A DNA stretch of 64,000 bases from Megalopta genalis (lineage: Eukaryota > Arthropoda > Insecta > Hymenoptera > Halictidae): positions 17,404,501 through 17,468,500 of the forward strand of contig NC_135016.1 of the NCBI RefSeq assembly GCF_051020955.1, read 5' to 3'. Each line of letters starts with the position of its first letter. Within the stretch, counting starts at the first letter, position 1. The notes under the pieces were generated by a model. The model was not told the DNA's origin. It worked only from the letters and a program-made list of their open reading frames with translations, and ran no database searches. Below are positions 33,727-45,899 of this stretch, one piece after another. The translations under genes were made by a program, and so were the position numbers.

Positions 33727-33950
33727 CAGCGTCGCCGTAAATGCGATCTCTACGGCAATTTATAAGAAGAAACCCAAGTTCCATCCAGATATCTCCTGTT
33801 TCTCGGAACAACTCCAGCTATTCCGAGTATGCAGCGCACCTAATAATTCCAGATCGAGGAGCCATTGCAACGAACCGAGTGTTCCAAGATTTACGAGGCC
33901 AATTAACACGAAGGACCATTTTACAAGCATCCCGTAGATCGATTCTCCGT

Positions 33951-34006
<56 letters not shown>

Positions 34007-35153
34007 TCGCAACGAGCATTCTAACGGGATCCGCTCGGAACAGTAGGGAGCAATAATCGAGTATTCTAAGCTCACGGCGTGGCGGCGCAAACAAAAGGTC
34101 GTGGAACTGGCGCGTTCCCTGAACCCACGAGGGGAATCACCGACGAAAAACGAGCCCGGGTACCGGGGGCCCGTGGTCAGCAAATCGGTCGGTCGGGCTC
34201 CCCGTGACTCGACGCGTTTCGCCGGGTAGCCCGGCGCTGACCGCGAGACGATATTGAAATTATGCGCGCAATGCCCGGAGCGGCGGCGCACAAAAGGCTC
34301 CGGCACCTTCGGCATAAATCGCCGGGTCGAAATTCCTGGGGCCACACCGACCAGTCCGGCGATACACGCGCCTCGGAGTCCTGGAAACGCGAGCGCGCGC
34401 GCGCGCGGACTCCGGAGGATTGCGGCTTCCTCCGCAGCCCGAGGACCGGAGAGGAGAGATCGCGGCTTCGGGAACGCCAGCCGGGAATCAAGATTACAAA
34501 TTTATGGGAGAACCTCTTAGCGCGTCCGGAGCTCTGACCCTTTGCTTCGTGTGCTGCGAGCCGACCGACCGCGCGCGCGGCTCCACTTCGTCCGACTTCG
34601 ATACATTTTCGCCGGCCGGTTCGGAGCCGAGCGGACTTGAATAGGCCGGCGTCAATGATAATAGAGCCTCCGCCTCCGGTTCTCTTATTCGGTTTCTCGC
34701 TCTCGCTCGACCGGAGAGCTCGAGGTTTGCTTGCTTAGCGGACGTTCGTTACTATCCTTGATGATTCTATGCGCCTTCGATTCGTGTAAAGTGCAAAGTA
34801 TACGCGCTCGCGTAACCGATAGCACACGATAGATCGTAATTCGCACCGTGGAGGATCAGTTAAGAGCACGTATCGACGAGCTTCGGCATTAACGCCTAGA
34901 CCTATCGAGCACTAAAAACATACATCGGCTCTTATGGAGCACTCCGCGTGTATTAGCTGCAACGCCCTAAAGCGACCCGACGCGAACCCCGTTGAACATT
35001 TATGGACAGATATATATATATAGAAAGAGAATTTTAGAACGTTTGGAATTATGATTATGGAGGACAAAAGGATAAAAGCTGATGGATATTTGGGATACTG
35101 TCTAAAATGAATGTGGTTAGTTCTCGTTAATTTTCCTTCGGCGATTTTATAAT
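33727..35153. other. Unique sequence with a GA tract
   Basis: GC-rich from 34080 to 34720 with (CG)n near 34393-34408. A 175-residue minus-strand frame crosses the GA tract and is not credible. A degenerate family B scrap (GTTAATTTTCCTTCGGCGAT) lies near 35126-35146. No gene is called. Confidence 0.45.
33951..34003 (+). repeat. (GA)n microsatellite
   Basis: About 50 bases of GA, nearly uninterrupted. Confidence 0.95.
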
Positions 35154-35941
35154 TACAGTAAATTCTCCACAATTTTTTCTTCGGCTTGTAAATGAAAGTG
35201 GACAATTTGGGAAGAGGAGATTATTCGAGGCTTGCACTTCGATTTTATAGTTACAGTAAATTCTCCACAATTTTTGCTTCAGCTTGTAGACAAAAATTGA
35301 CAATTTGGGAAGAGGAGATTATTCGAGCCTTGCACTTCGATTTTCTAATTACAGTAAATTCTCCACAATTTTTGCTTCGGCTTGTAGACAAAAATTGACA
35401 ATTTGGGAAGAGGAGATACGATTATTCGAGCCTTGCACCTCGTTCTTATAATTACAGTAAATTCTCCACAGTTTTTTCTTCGGCTTGTAGACAAAAATTT
35501 ACAAGTTGGAAAAAGGAGATACGATTAGTCGAGTTCTAGTTAGTTTCCAACTGTCAATAATTATAAAAAACTAAGTGCAAGGCTCGATTAATCGTGTCTC
35601 TTCTTTCCAAATTGTCCATTTCTGTAATTACAGTAGATTCTTCACAGTTTTTACTTCGGCTTGTAGACAAAAATTGACAATTTGGGAAGAGGAGATACGA
35701 TTATTCGAGCCTTGCACCTCGATTTAATAATTACAGTAAATTCTCCACAATTTTTGTTTCGGCTTGTACACAAAAATGGACAATTTGGAAAGACGAGATA
35801 CAATTATTCGAATCCTAGCTACTTTCCGATTGTCAACAATTATAAAAAACAAGGTGCAAGACTCGAATGATCGCATCTCCTCTTCCCAAATTGCCCACTT
35901 TTGTTTGCAAACTGAAGGAAAATTGTGCAGAATTCACTATA
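35154..35941 (+). repeat. Head-to-tail array of family B half- and full elements
   Basis: TACAGTA(A/G)ATTCT(C/T)CAC starts at 35154, 35252, 35350, 35453, 35629 and 35732, giving spacings of 98, 98, 103, 176 and 103 bp. Units 1, 2, 3 and 5 are left arms plus centre only (CTTCGGCTTGTAGACAAAAA, TTGACAATTTGGGAAGAGGA, TTCGAGCCTTGCAC). Units 4 and 6 extend into an inverted right arm, and unit 6 ends with a full right end. Half-element repetition implies tandem duplication or replication slippage. Confidence 0.92.
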
Positions 35942-36221
35942 AATCGAATTAAAAGCGACCGCAAGTATCATTTTGAAATCGAACGTTCCTAAAAATGCAC
36001 AATCGCGAGAAATGGAAAGAAATTCGCCGACGCGTTGCGACGCATCCGAGAACGGAACTGTTCGGTCTCACACATCGCGGCCGACCGTAATACGGCGTTC
36101 GCAGTCAAAGGGTTGCCGAGCCTGTAACTTTCGGGGTGTCCTATAATTTGGTGGAGCGTAGTACATCGACGTGGAAGGCAGGGTCGCCTGTGAGGGAGCG
36201 ATAAACACGTCGTGCGCAAGA

Positions 36222-36486
36222 TTAACCCTTTGCACTCGAAGCTATTCTAACTGTAAATACAAAATCAATCTTCTAACTCATAGTATTTCTATTTTATACG
36301 ACGAAATGCATTTTATGCATATGAAATCGACTTTTGGGACTCGCACAACCGTCACGCTCTTAGCAATTTCTCAAATTCGAACTTTGTCAATATAAAAATT
36401 ATCTTAAAAACGAGAATAAATAATAATAAAATAAAGAATAAATTTTAGCGGTGTCTCCGAGTCACCGCTCGAGTGCAAAGGGTTAA
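36222..36486. mobile_element. Family E piggyBac-like MITE
   Basis: Bounded by TTAA at both sides: TTAACCCTTTGCACTCGAAG at the start and CACCGCTCGAGTGCAAAGGG then TTAA at the end. The interior has ATGCATATGAAATCGAC and TTGTCAATATAAAAATTATC. Length is 265 bp. It is the cleanest family E copy. Confidence 0.9.
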
Positions 36487-37735
36487 AATGGACGACGACG
36501 ACAACGACGACGAAGGCTTCGACTATCGCGAGCATCGTGGAAGCAACCTGCCGTAGCTTTCCGTACGCGCGGAGCCGGTCAAACGGAAGAAAAAGATGAC
36601 CAGGCCTGGCGGTCCCCTTCCGCCCGCGCCCCGCTCCGACGGTCGGTTTTTGCCGTGTCCGACCGGCAAAACCGCGTTACAAATTATCTAGCCGTACGTA
36701 CACGGACGCGTACGAAAGGTCAGGCATGCGCCGCGGCCGGGTTCTCGGTTTCTTTTTGAACCGGCTGCGGCAGGCCGTGCGCAGGAAAAGGAGAAAGCAG
36801 AGAAACGCGACGCAATTACGAATCGCGTTGCCGCGAGAACTGGATTCGTTCCGTCTTTTTTTCACGACCGTTCCGTTCCTTTTCTTACCCGTTTCGCGGG
36901 CTCTTTTTTTCCTCCGCCGAGCGACCGCGGACTTCGCGGCGACACCGTTCGCCGTGGCGCAACTTCGGACGACCGCTTCCGGTAGAACACGGTCGATCCT
37001 AAATCACGTTAAATATTTTAGCCCCGCGTTTCAGACGCGCGCCTTCCTTACCCTCCTTCTTGATTGCGCGCGAAATATTCCATCGGTGTGTGTCTGTGTG
37101 TTCCGGCGAGCGTGTAAACTCGGCTCGTTTGATCGACGATACACGAGAGCAACGTTACGCTCGAATATATCAGCCTGTTTATTCGTAAGTTGAAAAAGAG
37201 ATTCCCGCGTTTACGACTTATTTTTATGAGCTGCCGAGAGCGTTCATCCCCTGCCTCGACGAGTAATTACAACTCTGCCGCGTAAATGGGAATTATGGAG
37301 CTGAAGGATGTTCGTTATACATATTTTCCTTCGCTGGAAACGCGCGGATACCGCGTATCGTAAATTAAATACTGCAAGGCAAATGGTGTTCTCAGGTTCT
37401 ACTTTCGTTTTGCTTTCGTATTTCATATCTCTACCCGTGGAAGAGTCCGTACGTATCGCGGACGCGTTTCATATTTTTCGTTCCGAGACAGGATATCAAT
37501 ATTTTTAACGTCTCTTCGTTCTTTGCGCGCTTTTTTCTTCTTCTTCGATATTTCAGGTGCCGCGAGCGATCGCATATTCCCCACCTTACGAATGGCCGAA
37601 CTTGTTTTTGGCCACGGGTCAAATCGAGGAAAATGCGACCACTAAGAAGTTCTTAATAAGAAGACGTTTCAGGTCAGTGGCGCATTTTCGTTTTAACCCC
37701 TTGAGGTAACATTTTTTTCACAGTTACAATGGTTA
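36487..37735. other. Unique GC-rich sequence
   Basis: It starts with a (GAC)n run (36489-36515). A 155-residue plus-strand frame (36726-37193) is Arg/Phe-rich and ends near a GTAAGT at 37184. I see no signal peptide or domain and do not call it. The remainder is featureless. Confidence 0.4.
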
Positions 37736-38280
37736 CAAGTTTATATTAATTGCATTTTATTATATTATATTATATATTATATTAATTGCATTATATTATA
37801 TTATATTATATATTATATTAATTGCATTATATTATATTGTTTTATACAGGGTGTCCCGAAAATGTTTCGCAATCCGGAAATGGGAGGTTCCTGAGGTCAT
37901 TTGAAGCAACTTTTTCCTTTGCGAAAATTTTCTCCGAGGCTTCGTTTACGAGTTATTAACGAAAAACCCTGACCAGTGAGAGGCGAGCACGGCGAGCTCG
38001 GCTCGAACCGGGCGACGCCCAGTTCCACTCATTGGCTCGGCCGCCTAGCGCCAGGCAAGCTCGCCCCTCATTGGCCATTGTTTTCCCTCAATAACTCGTA
38101 AACGATGCCTCCGAGAAAATTTTTATAAAGGAAAAGGTTGCTTCAAATGAACTCAGGAATTCCCTACTTTCGGATTGCGAGACATTTTTGGGACACCCTG
38201 TATATTATATTAATTGCATTATATTATATTATATTATATTATATATATTAAAATTGCATTATATTATATTATAATGTAAG
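37736..38280 (+). repeat. ATTATATT minisatellite split by a family G insertion
   Basis: The words TATATTATATTAATTGCATT and ATTATATTATATTATA occur on both sides of the family G copy (37740-37843 and 38203-38276). The insert therefore landed inside a pre-existing AT array. Confidence 0.88.
37844..38202. mobile_element. Family G MITE, copy 4
   Basis: Ends TACAGGGTGTCCCGAAAATG and CATTTTTGGGACACCCTGTA are clean inverted copies flanked by TA in an AT array. The core contains GACCAGTGAG, CTCATTGGCTCGGCC and CATTGGCCATTG. Length is 359 bp. Confidence 0.95.
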
Positions 38281-39984
38281 TTATATTTATTGTGTGTCTA
38301 CAATTACTTAATTGTTTAAATACTGCTGACAAGAAAGCAGAATTTTATTCAAACTAAAGAGACCGGAATAACATTCATATTTATTACTAGAAACCTCCAT
38401 CACGCGTCAGACTCGTCAAACTATGACAATGGGTTAAAGCAGTCTTTCAACGAACAAGATAAATTTTATCGAGAAAGTAGTTACAATATAACCCAAAACT
38501 TTAAACGTAAAAATTAAAAATTCTAATCCCAATTCTTATAAAAACAGATATAACTGTCAAATTATGAAATGGGTCACTCGGTGACCCGCGGGGTCACCCG
38601 CTGCCTGTTCTAGACGATAGCATGCATTTGAATACCGTGATAGAGCGAACTATCGTCCGTGAATATTCATCAGGGATGAACCTAATTTGTCAAGTGTAGC
38701 GTCCATTTTGTAAATTCCACAGGCAACGTCCACTCCGAGTAGGTTTAATCGTCGACAGCGAGCGATTATCGAGGCGACAACGCGATCGAGGATCCGTTCG
38801 TCCGTGATCATTTTAGAGCGAATTCCGGAAGGGTTAAGGGTTACCATTTCTCCCTCTATAGCGAACGGAATGTATCGCGGAAAGTGGCCGGATTCGGAAT
38901 CGACGCGACAGCAGCTGTTCCGCGATTAAATTGTAATTTTTACTGCATCGTGCCCGAGCGAGCGAACGCGCGGCTGGATTTGGAAAAATATAATTTTCTG
39001 CTCGGTCGAGGGCTGGAAAATTCTATTTCGTGCTCTGTGTGTATGTGTGTGTGTGCTCGCGCGCGCGCGTATGCACCTCTCTGTGTGCATGTGCGCCAGG
39101 CCTCGTCGGCCGCGTAATTGCCATTGAACGGAATGACGAGATATCAACATTTTTCCGTTTCGGCGACGTTTTAATTGAAACCCGTGACACCGGAAAACTT
39201 TCGCACGCTCGAAATGGCATTTCCGATGCGACACCGCTCGGACACGGAACAATTTTTTATGTCGATACTTACATCTGTATTTCACTCTCTTTTTTTTTTT
39301 GTTCGCGCTCGAGCTACGCGATCTGTCAATCCGCTATGCTATTTTTTTGCCTCCTGTTTCTATTTGATTGATACGGCCATACACGGATTCTAATTTGCTT
39401 TCGAAACACATTTAATTTTAGCGAAATAATCGAACAGCGTAAACAATATCGCGAATTTTCCGTTATTGCGTTCGGATCGTCGTGAATAATTTCTGTTGGG
39501 TAATTGATGTGTTAAATTGAAATGTGCCCCGGCCTATAATTACTTCTCCATCCATCAAATTATGACGGGTTAATTAAATACGATGATGCATCAAGGAAAT
39601 CATAAAATTAATGTCAATAATTAGACTGTGGAACTTTTTACACAGTTTTTTCCTAGATTATCTTTCGCGAAAGCCAGAGGGAACGAAAAATCGATCGATT
39701 AAAAATTTCTTAGTGGCACGTATCGGTGCAGTGTTCCGCATCGATCGATTAAAATCTTTGATTCGATTAAATCATCGAAACCAATTAAGGGCATTGGTCG
39801 TCGAAAAGTCGACGATTGAATTAATCGATCGACGAATGTAACCGTCGGTTCTCGATTAAAGACACTAATCGTCAAAAAATCGACGATTGAATTAATCGAT
39901 GATGAATGGAATCTTCGATCGTCGATTGGAAAAGACAATTAATATAAATTGATTTTTTAATGGAATTGGGAGGATAGTTCGATG
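38281..39984. other. Unique sequence with a small hairpin and a 71-bp repeat
   Basis: AT-rich to 38560. A GTGACC hairpin (GGGTCACTCGGTGACCC, 38571-38587, followed by GCGGGGTCACCC) stands out. A (GT)n/(CG)n run lies at about 39036-39070. CGACGATTGAATTAATCGAT occurs at 39810 and 39881, a diverged 71-bp duplication. Frames have no motifs. Confidence 0.5.
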
Positions 39985-40250
39985 TACAGTAATGTCTCTG
40001 TAATTGACGCTCAGACTGTCTAAAAAAAATGGGCAATTTAGGTAAAGAAAGATACAATAATTCGATCCTTGCGATTCAGAATTAGAATTATAGTTACTTA
40101 TTATAGTTACTTATTATAGTTACTTATTATAGTTACTTATTGTCAACAACTATAAAAACGAGCTGCAAGGCTCGAACAATCGCATCGCCTCTTTCCAAAT
40201 TGTCCATTTTTGTGAACAATCTGAGCGTCACTAAGGGAGACATTACTGTA
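39985..40250. mobile_element. Family A MITE with a 13-bp tandem repeat at its centre
   Basis: Ends TACAGTAATGTCTCTGTAAT and GGGAGACATTACTGTA. At the centre, TAGTTACTTATTA is repeated at 40091, 40104, 40117 and 40130 (13-bp period), lengthening the loop and the element to 266 bp. Confidence 0.92.
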
Positions 40251-40386
40251 ATTCCGTTCAGAATTGTCTGTACCATATTTATTACATTATTATATTTTTG
40301 TATCGATGGAAGAAGGAACAGTTCAGAAAGAAATTTAATCGTGAATTACGATTGACGAATAACTGTAATACTTTATTATAATATTA

Positions 40387-40755
40387 TACAGGGTGTCCCA
40401 AAAATGTCTCGCAATCCGAAAATGACGGATTCCTCGGATCATTTGAAGCAACTTTTTCCGTTGTGAAAATTTTCTCCGAGGCTTTATTTGCGAGTTATTA
40501 ACGAAAAACACTGACCAATAAGAGGCGAGCTCGGCTGACGCGCGGCGACCCAGCCAACCAGCGCACGAAGCCCAGTTCCGCTCATTGGCTCGGTCGCCTC
40601 GCGCCAGCCGAGCTCGCCTCTCATTGGTCACTGTTTTTCGTTGATAACTCGTTAACGGTGCCTCGGAGAAAATTTTTGTAAAGGAAAAGGTTGCTTCAAA
40701 TGACCCGAGGAACCCGCCACTTTCGGATTGCGAGACATTTTTGGGACACTCTGTA
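40387..40755. mobile_element. Family G MITE, copy 5
   Basis: Ends TACAGGGTGTCCCAAAAATG and TTTTTGGGACACTCTGTA. Full core with GACCAATAAG, CAGCCAACCAG, CATTGGCTCG and CATTGGTCAC. Length 369 bp. A 144-residue minus-strand frame reads through it and is not a gene. Confidence 0.95.
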
Positions 40756-41114
40756 TATACTATAATCATTGATTGCGATTAATGTATTAAAACTGACGTA
40801 ATCGTGAGTTGCAAATAACGATTAACAGCCCCCATTCGATCGTTAGTCGTCGATTTATTTTTCCCCTAACTTCGATGCGAAAATCGATGCGAACGATTTC
40901 ACGTATCCGACACGTTGACAATCGACACAGTACAAAAAATTCACAATCTTCGCAATCGTGGCAAAGCTTTGACTTTTCCGTGCAACCTTCGAAACTTATT
41001 CCCCAGCCACTGGTATTCTTCCAAAGGAGCTCGAAAATCAGCTCGGGAATCGATTTGCCCGGCAAGCAATTTTGAACCGTGGCGTTTCTAAAAGCACTCC
41101 TCGAAAACAAGAGG

Positions 41115-41147
<33 letters not shown>

Positions 41148-42107
41148 GCGGTTTCGAAACGTCTCGGATCGGAAGAGCATTTGTTACACGGCAACAGCGT
41201 TAGCTTATCGAGTAGCGGGGATCAAAGACGCGTCCGGGAAACTGCTGCGTTCGAGGGGGCCGGAGGGACGGAACTTCTTGAACTCGTCGGAGATAAGGTG
41301 ACGAGCGTCTCGGTTATCGAACAACGTAATTTACTGAATCGGCTTTAATTAGTCGCTATCCTCCAGCCAGCCGCTCGCGGAAGAGCCGACTAATTATATC
41401 GTCGACCGAGCAGACTGTATCGGGCGGGAACAGAGCTTTCCCTTTTTCGAATTTCATTCCCGGATCGCCGCATTAGCGCGGCCGCGGAATTCCGCGCCGT
41501 TTATTAATGAATTTTCCGCGTGGCTGCGCAGCGACCCGTGCAGCCCGCACAAGCCGCACGAGAACCGTCGAAGTTTCAGTTGCGAAAGAGATCGCAAATA
41601 ATAAGTAAAGGCGCTCTTCTTTGCTGGCAAACGAACGGAAAACATTTCTTTTGCTTGCATTTTACAGATTGTTACGCTGAAAATAACAGCTAAACGTTTG
41701 ATTGTCTGAGATAACAGAGGAAATAAGTCGCATCTAAATCATTCTTTGATGGCAGAGAAACAATCATTCTTCAACGTTTATGAAACTATTGTGTAATTTT
41801 CAATTTGTTTCTGAAGTTTAGAGACGACAAAAATCAATCGGAAATTATAAATTAACAGGAAATAAATAGAAATAGTTCTCAGTAGCCGAAATGTTTGTCA
41901 TGTCTCCATTTTGTAAGATTATTAGATCGATAACAGTAAAAATTGAGCAGACAGTAAAACTGCGTGGTGTAACTTTTACATTTTTACTGATATCCAAACG
42001 AGAAAATTTCAGAAAATATCATATTTGTATATTTCTATTTTCTATTATTTCCAATATAGAAATATGCAAGTTCAGTTTTCGTTTAAACATCGCTAAAAAA
42101 ATGTTAC
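40756..42107. other. Unique sequence
   Basis: Mixed composition with a (GA)n tract at 41117-41145. A 135-residue minus-strand frame crosses the tract and is discounted. From 41650 the sequence is AT-rich without recognised content. Confidence 0.4.
41117..41145 (+). repeat. (GA)n microsatellite
   Basis: About 29 bases of pure GA. Confidence 0.95.
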
Positions 42108-42135
42108 TTGAGTCTGTAATTAATTACAGACTCAA
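42108..42135. repeat. Perfect 28-bp palindrome
   Basis: TTGAGTCTGTAATT is followed immediately by its exact inverse AATTACAGACTCAA, with no spacer. Confidence 0.95.
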
Positions 42136-42313
42136 ATTCTCCCTAATTGCGAAGATTGTGTATTTATAATAGGAATGATTAGAGGTGAAATTTAAAATAA
42201 TGAGAATATTAAAAGAATGAGCGGACATCTATGTCTATTCAGATCCAAAATCTAATAATTATATTACAAATGGTATTTTAGTTAACCACACTTTGTCACG
42301 TTATCTTTCAGTA

Positions 42314-42480
42314 TATAGTAATTTCTCCTCAATTGACGCTCAGATTCTGCAGAGAAATGGACAACTTGGGAAGAGGAGATACGATTATTCGAGCCTCGCA
42401 GTTCGTTTCTATAATTCCTGACAATCGACAACTATTTGTTTACAAGCTGAAAGAATATTAAGGAGAATTGATGTACTGTT
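42314..42480. mobile_element. A/B hybrid MITE
   Basis: The left end carries the family A outer arm (CAATTGACGCTCAGATTCTG). The right end carries the family B outer arm (GTTTACAAGCTGAAAGAATA, then AGGAGAATTGATGTACTG). The shared inner arm AGAGGAGATACGATTATTCG is present on the left; the right inner arm is deleted. Confidence 0.78.
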
Positions 42481-42702
42481 TTTTTATTCTCTGTCAGTAC
42501 ATACAATATTATCTTTGTCAAGGTGTTACTTAAATAACCTATTAAAATTAATGATTAAAAATTAATGATATTAAACAATTATTATTAACATTTATTATTA
42601 TTACTATTAAAATTACTGATTAACAATTATTAAAATAACCTATAAACCAGTTTTCTTTCAAACGAATAAAAATCCACTCTAATTTCCGTCAGATAAACAG
42701 AC

Positions 42703-42908
42703 TACGCTAATGTCTCCCTAATTGACGCTCAGATTGTCCACAAAAATGGACAATTTAGGAAGAGGAGCTACGATTATTCGAGCCTCGCGGTTCATTTTTA
42801 TAGTCACAAATTATCAATAACTATGAAAGTAATATAATCGTATCGCCTCTCCCGAAATTGTCCACTTTTGCGTGCAATCCGAGCGTCAATTAGGGAGAAA
42901 TTTACTGT
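42703..42908. mobile_element. Family A MITE, complete
   Basis: It starts TACGCTAATGTCTCCCTAAT, TTGACGCTCAGATTGTCCAC and ends CCGAGCGTCAATTAGGGAGA then AATTTACTG. The last bases of the right end resemble family B (AATTTACTG) while the rest is family A. Length 206 bp. Confidence 0.88.
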
Positions 42909-43140
42909 TCTTCGACCCGGCGTCGCTGCTAGCTGGAAATCGTGCTCTCGCGGGAAGAGAATCCTTCTCTACTCGTTAATCATGTAAACGACGCGATCCG
43001 CAGACTTCCGTGCACCCTATTTCTCCCAGATGAATTACAGGAAAAAAGCTCGAGCGTACCACAAAACCGAACGACACCGGTTCAATCGAGACACTCGGAA
43101 ACTCGGTCACTCGTTACGAACGGGAGAAAGAAAGGGGGGA

Positions 43141-43199
<59 letters not shown>

Positions 43200-44977
43200 G
43201 GAGGCGGAGATCTCGTGAAACGAGAGACCCGGCAATGCTTTATTGAATTTTACAACCGCAACCTTGCCCGCGATTCCCCGGAGAAATACATTGGACACTT
43301 GACCTTTCCGCTTCGCGCCGCCACGGATTTTTGCCAAGGATCTCCGCGAAATATAGCGTTTGCCGCGATAGTAAACACGCGTTGGTAACCTGCGTCGCGT
43401 CCAATCAATTCCTTAATACAGCGATAAGGATCTTTTCATTCTCCAGACGCGACTGTTCCGTCGCGTTTCATATTTCTGAAAAGCATTTCGAGAAATATAT
43501 TGGAGACGATTCCGTGTCTATATCATCGAAGCGCGTTCTATTCGGTCTTATTCCTGATTTCGTGCTTATCCCGGATTAAATTGATCCTCTATGGGCCCAT
43601 GTAACTTTCAAGTCACAAGCTAATATATCCACGTTTTAACAAATAGTTTTAGTATTTTTCACAAGATGATGTATGCGTCTTAATTATATAATGCCTCTGA
43701 AATAACCGATAACAATATCGACGAAGATTGCACCGAAAGATTGCGGTGCAAATTAAATTGAAATGTCATCAACGTTTTACAGTGTGGAAGCTTATCGATA
43801 TTTTCAAAATATACGAGAGTCACGAGCGCATAGATCCGCTGCTTTAGGTTCTCCAGATTCTCTGAAGGATCGAAGAATTTAGTCTGACAAAAATTAATTC
43901 GTCGACGCGGCGGCTTTGGAGAACAAATGAAGCTCGTCGTTCAAAAAAAAGCTGCTTCTTGACGTGAAACGATCGTTAAAAATCGTGAAAGCAGACTTCC
44001 GGTAGCAAAGCCTAGGTAACAAGACCGAAACGAGCGCACACAGAATTATTCAAATATTCCGCAAAGATGCCCGATACACTCTCCAAAATATCCGTCAAAT
44101 TGACGGATGCGGTAAAAAGCTGTGTATACAGCCGCGTTCGCGTCGATCGCGTCCGCGTTTCTTCGATGCTCCGCATCGACGATGGAGCCCGCGGGATTAA
44201 CCGCGAGCATAGTCACGCGCGTCGCCGCGAATCCGGCGACTTGAATTGCAATTTTTAAATCGCTGATTGCAACTTAGTTCTTGTTCCCGCGGCCTCATTA
44301 ATTTATTACGGAATTACAAGTTAACGAGCAGTTTCGAGTGTTCAATTTGTCGCGTTCCGCTGCGCCTCGCACGGGAACATAATTATAAAAACGTCGATGG
44401 GTTTGCCCGGCGGACGAGGCAGCGGAAAACCAGTGTAGAATTTTCTTGCGCCGCGCGCCGTCAGCGCTGCGCTTTTTCGGCGAGGAAGAGGCGCGCATAC
44501 ATAGGGCGCGTTCCACGAAACAACCGACCGGCGTTCCTAAATAACACACCATTAAATGATTTCCAATCCGCCCTCTTTCGCTTACCCGCGGAGGACGTTC
44601 CGCGTCGAGTGCACGGTTTTTTGCGTGCGCGGCCGCGGCCTGATTTATCATGCGCATTACAAAAACCGCACTACATCGTTCCACCTTCAATTTGCCGCGA
44701 GCTGACGACGTTATTATTTTCCCATCAATTTTCCATCAATGCCGACGACCACGGGGAACACGCCGGGACTACACTCCTCGATCATCCTTATCGTTTCATC
44801 GTGATTTGCTGGATACCGACGGCCGATATCATGAATTCGGTTAGCGAACTTCGTCGCCGCGGAGATCGAAATGAAAATCGTGCGAACGCGAAGGACGTCG
44901 CGTTTAGGTGTCTTCCTTTTTCTTCTTTCTTTTTTTTTTTAAGGGAAATCGACCTTGTCGACGCGCGATGTCGATTA
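42909..44977. other. Unique sequence with a GA tract
   Basis: A 57-base GA tract lies at 43141-43197. GC-rich from 44070 to 44900, where a 281-residue frame (44267-45112) runs on into the next family G element; its lack of motifs and its end inside a transposon argue against a gene. Confidence 0.45.
43141..43197 (+). repeat. (GA)n microsatellite
   Basis: About 57 bases of GA with two AAG interruptions at its start. Confidence 0.95.
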
Positions 44978-45348
44978 TACAGGGTGTCCCAAGAATGTCT
45001 CGCAATTCGAAAGTGGCGGGTTTCTCGGGTCATTCGAAGCAACTTTTTCCTTTACAACAATTTTCTCCGAGGCACCGTTAACGAGTTATTAACGAAAAAC
45101 AGTGACCAATGAGAGGCGAGCTCGGCTGGCGCGAGGCGACCGAGCCAATGAGCGGAACTGGGCTTCGCGCGCTGGTTGGCTGGGCCGCCTCGCGTCAGCC
45201 GTACTCGATTCTTATTGGTCACTGTTTTTCGTTAATAACTCGTTAACGGTGCCTCGGAGAACATTTTTGTAAAGGAAGAAGCTGCTTCGAATGATCCGAG
45301 GAACCCGCCATTTCCGGATTGCGAGACATTTTTGTGGGACACCCTGTA
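44978..45348. mobile_element. Family G MITE, copy 6
   Basis: Ends TACAGGGTGTCCCAAGAATG and TTTTTGTGGGACACCCTGTA. The core has GACCAATGAG, GAGCCAATGAG, TGGTTGGCTGG and TATTGGTCAC and is nearly identical to copy 1 at 15.9 kb over both core and arms. Length 371 bp. Confidence 0.95.
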
Positions 45349-45899
45349 TAAGGAGACACGTATACCTCGCGGTTCGATTCCCTGGAGATATCTTATTATT
45401 CCGAGGGTGTCGCTCCCGGGTGCCTTAAATCTGGCATGTCAAACATGCTGGTTTCCCGTCGAAAGCTACTTTCTCTATCTTCCCGGAGACGACGACGACG
45501 ACGCCTCTTATTCTCGGGCCGGGCGTCACGATCGCACGCCGCACAACTGTTATCCACTGTTATTCGCAGACAGAGAGAAAGAGAGAGAGAGAGACTGCAC
45601 CGTTCCGCTCCTCCTCCTCCGTCGAATGTTTTGTTACCTCGAACTGACAGAAACTAATAACGCGATGACGGGTGTTCGTGTCTTCGTGCTTGTTTGCACG
45701 AATTCTAATAACCGTGACGTCTCAGTTGAACAGCCGCTTGCGGTGAAGCCGAGAGACCGGTCTGCGAACGTGGGAAAAGTGCGATCATCGTCCGAAGCTG
45801 TTTATTCTTCGCCGAGTACAATTATGGCTCGATGATAGACGCTACCGAAATTAGAAATCAAGTGAACGCAAATATTAGCGCACTCCATTATAATATAGA
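45349..45899. other. Unique sequence with simple repeats
   Basis: An (ACG)n run lies near 45488-45502 and a GA run at 45571-45594. GGTTCGATTCC at about 45371 resembles a tRNA B box, but no A box or cloverleaf can be drawn around it. Confidence 0.45.

Noticed and set aside
36726..37193. Possible exon with a GTAAGT donor near its end
   Set aside because: The frame is Arg/Phe-rich without a domain, and a single GTAAGT is expected by chance in this length.
44267..45112. 281-residue plus-strand frame
   Set aside because: It ends inside a family G element and shows no motif.
45365..45385. GGTTCGATTCC, resembling a tRNA B box
   Set aside because: There is no A box at the right distance and no cloverleaf; the upstream DNA is the end of a family G element.
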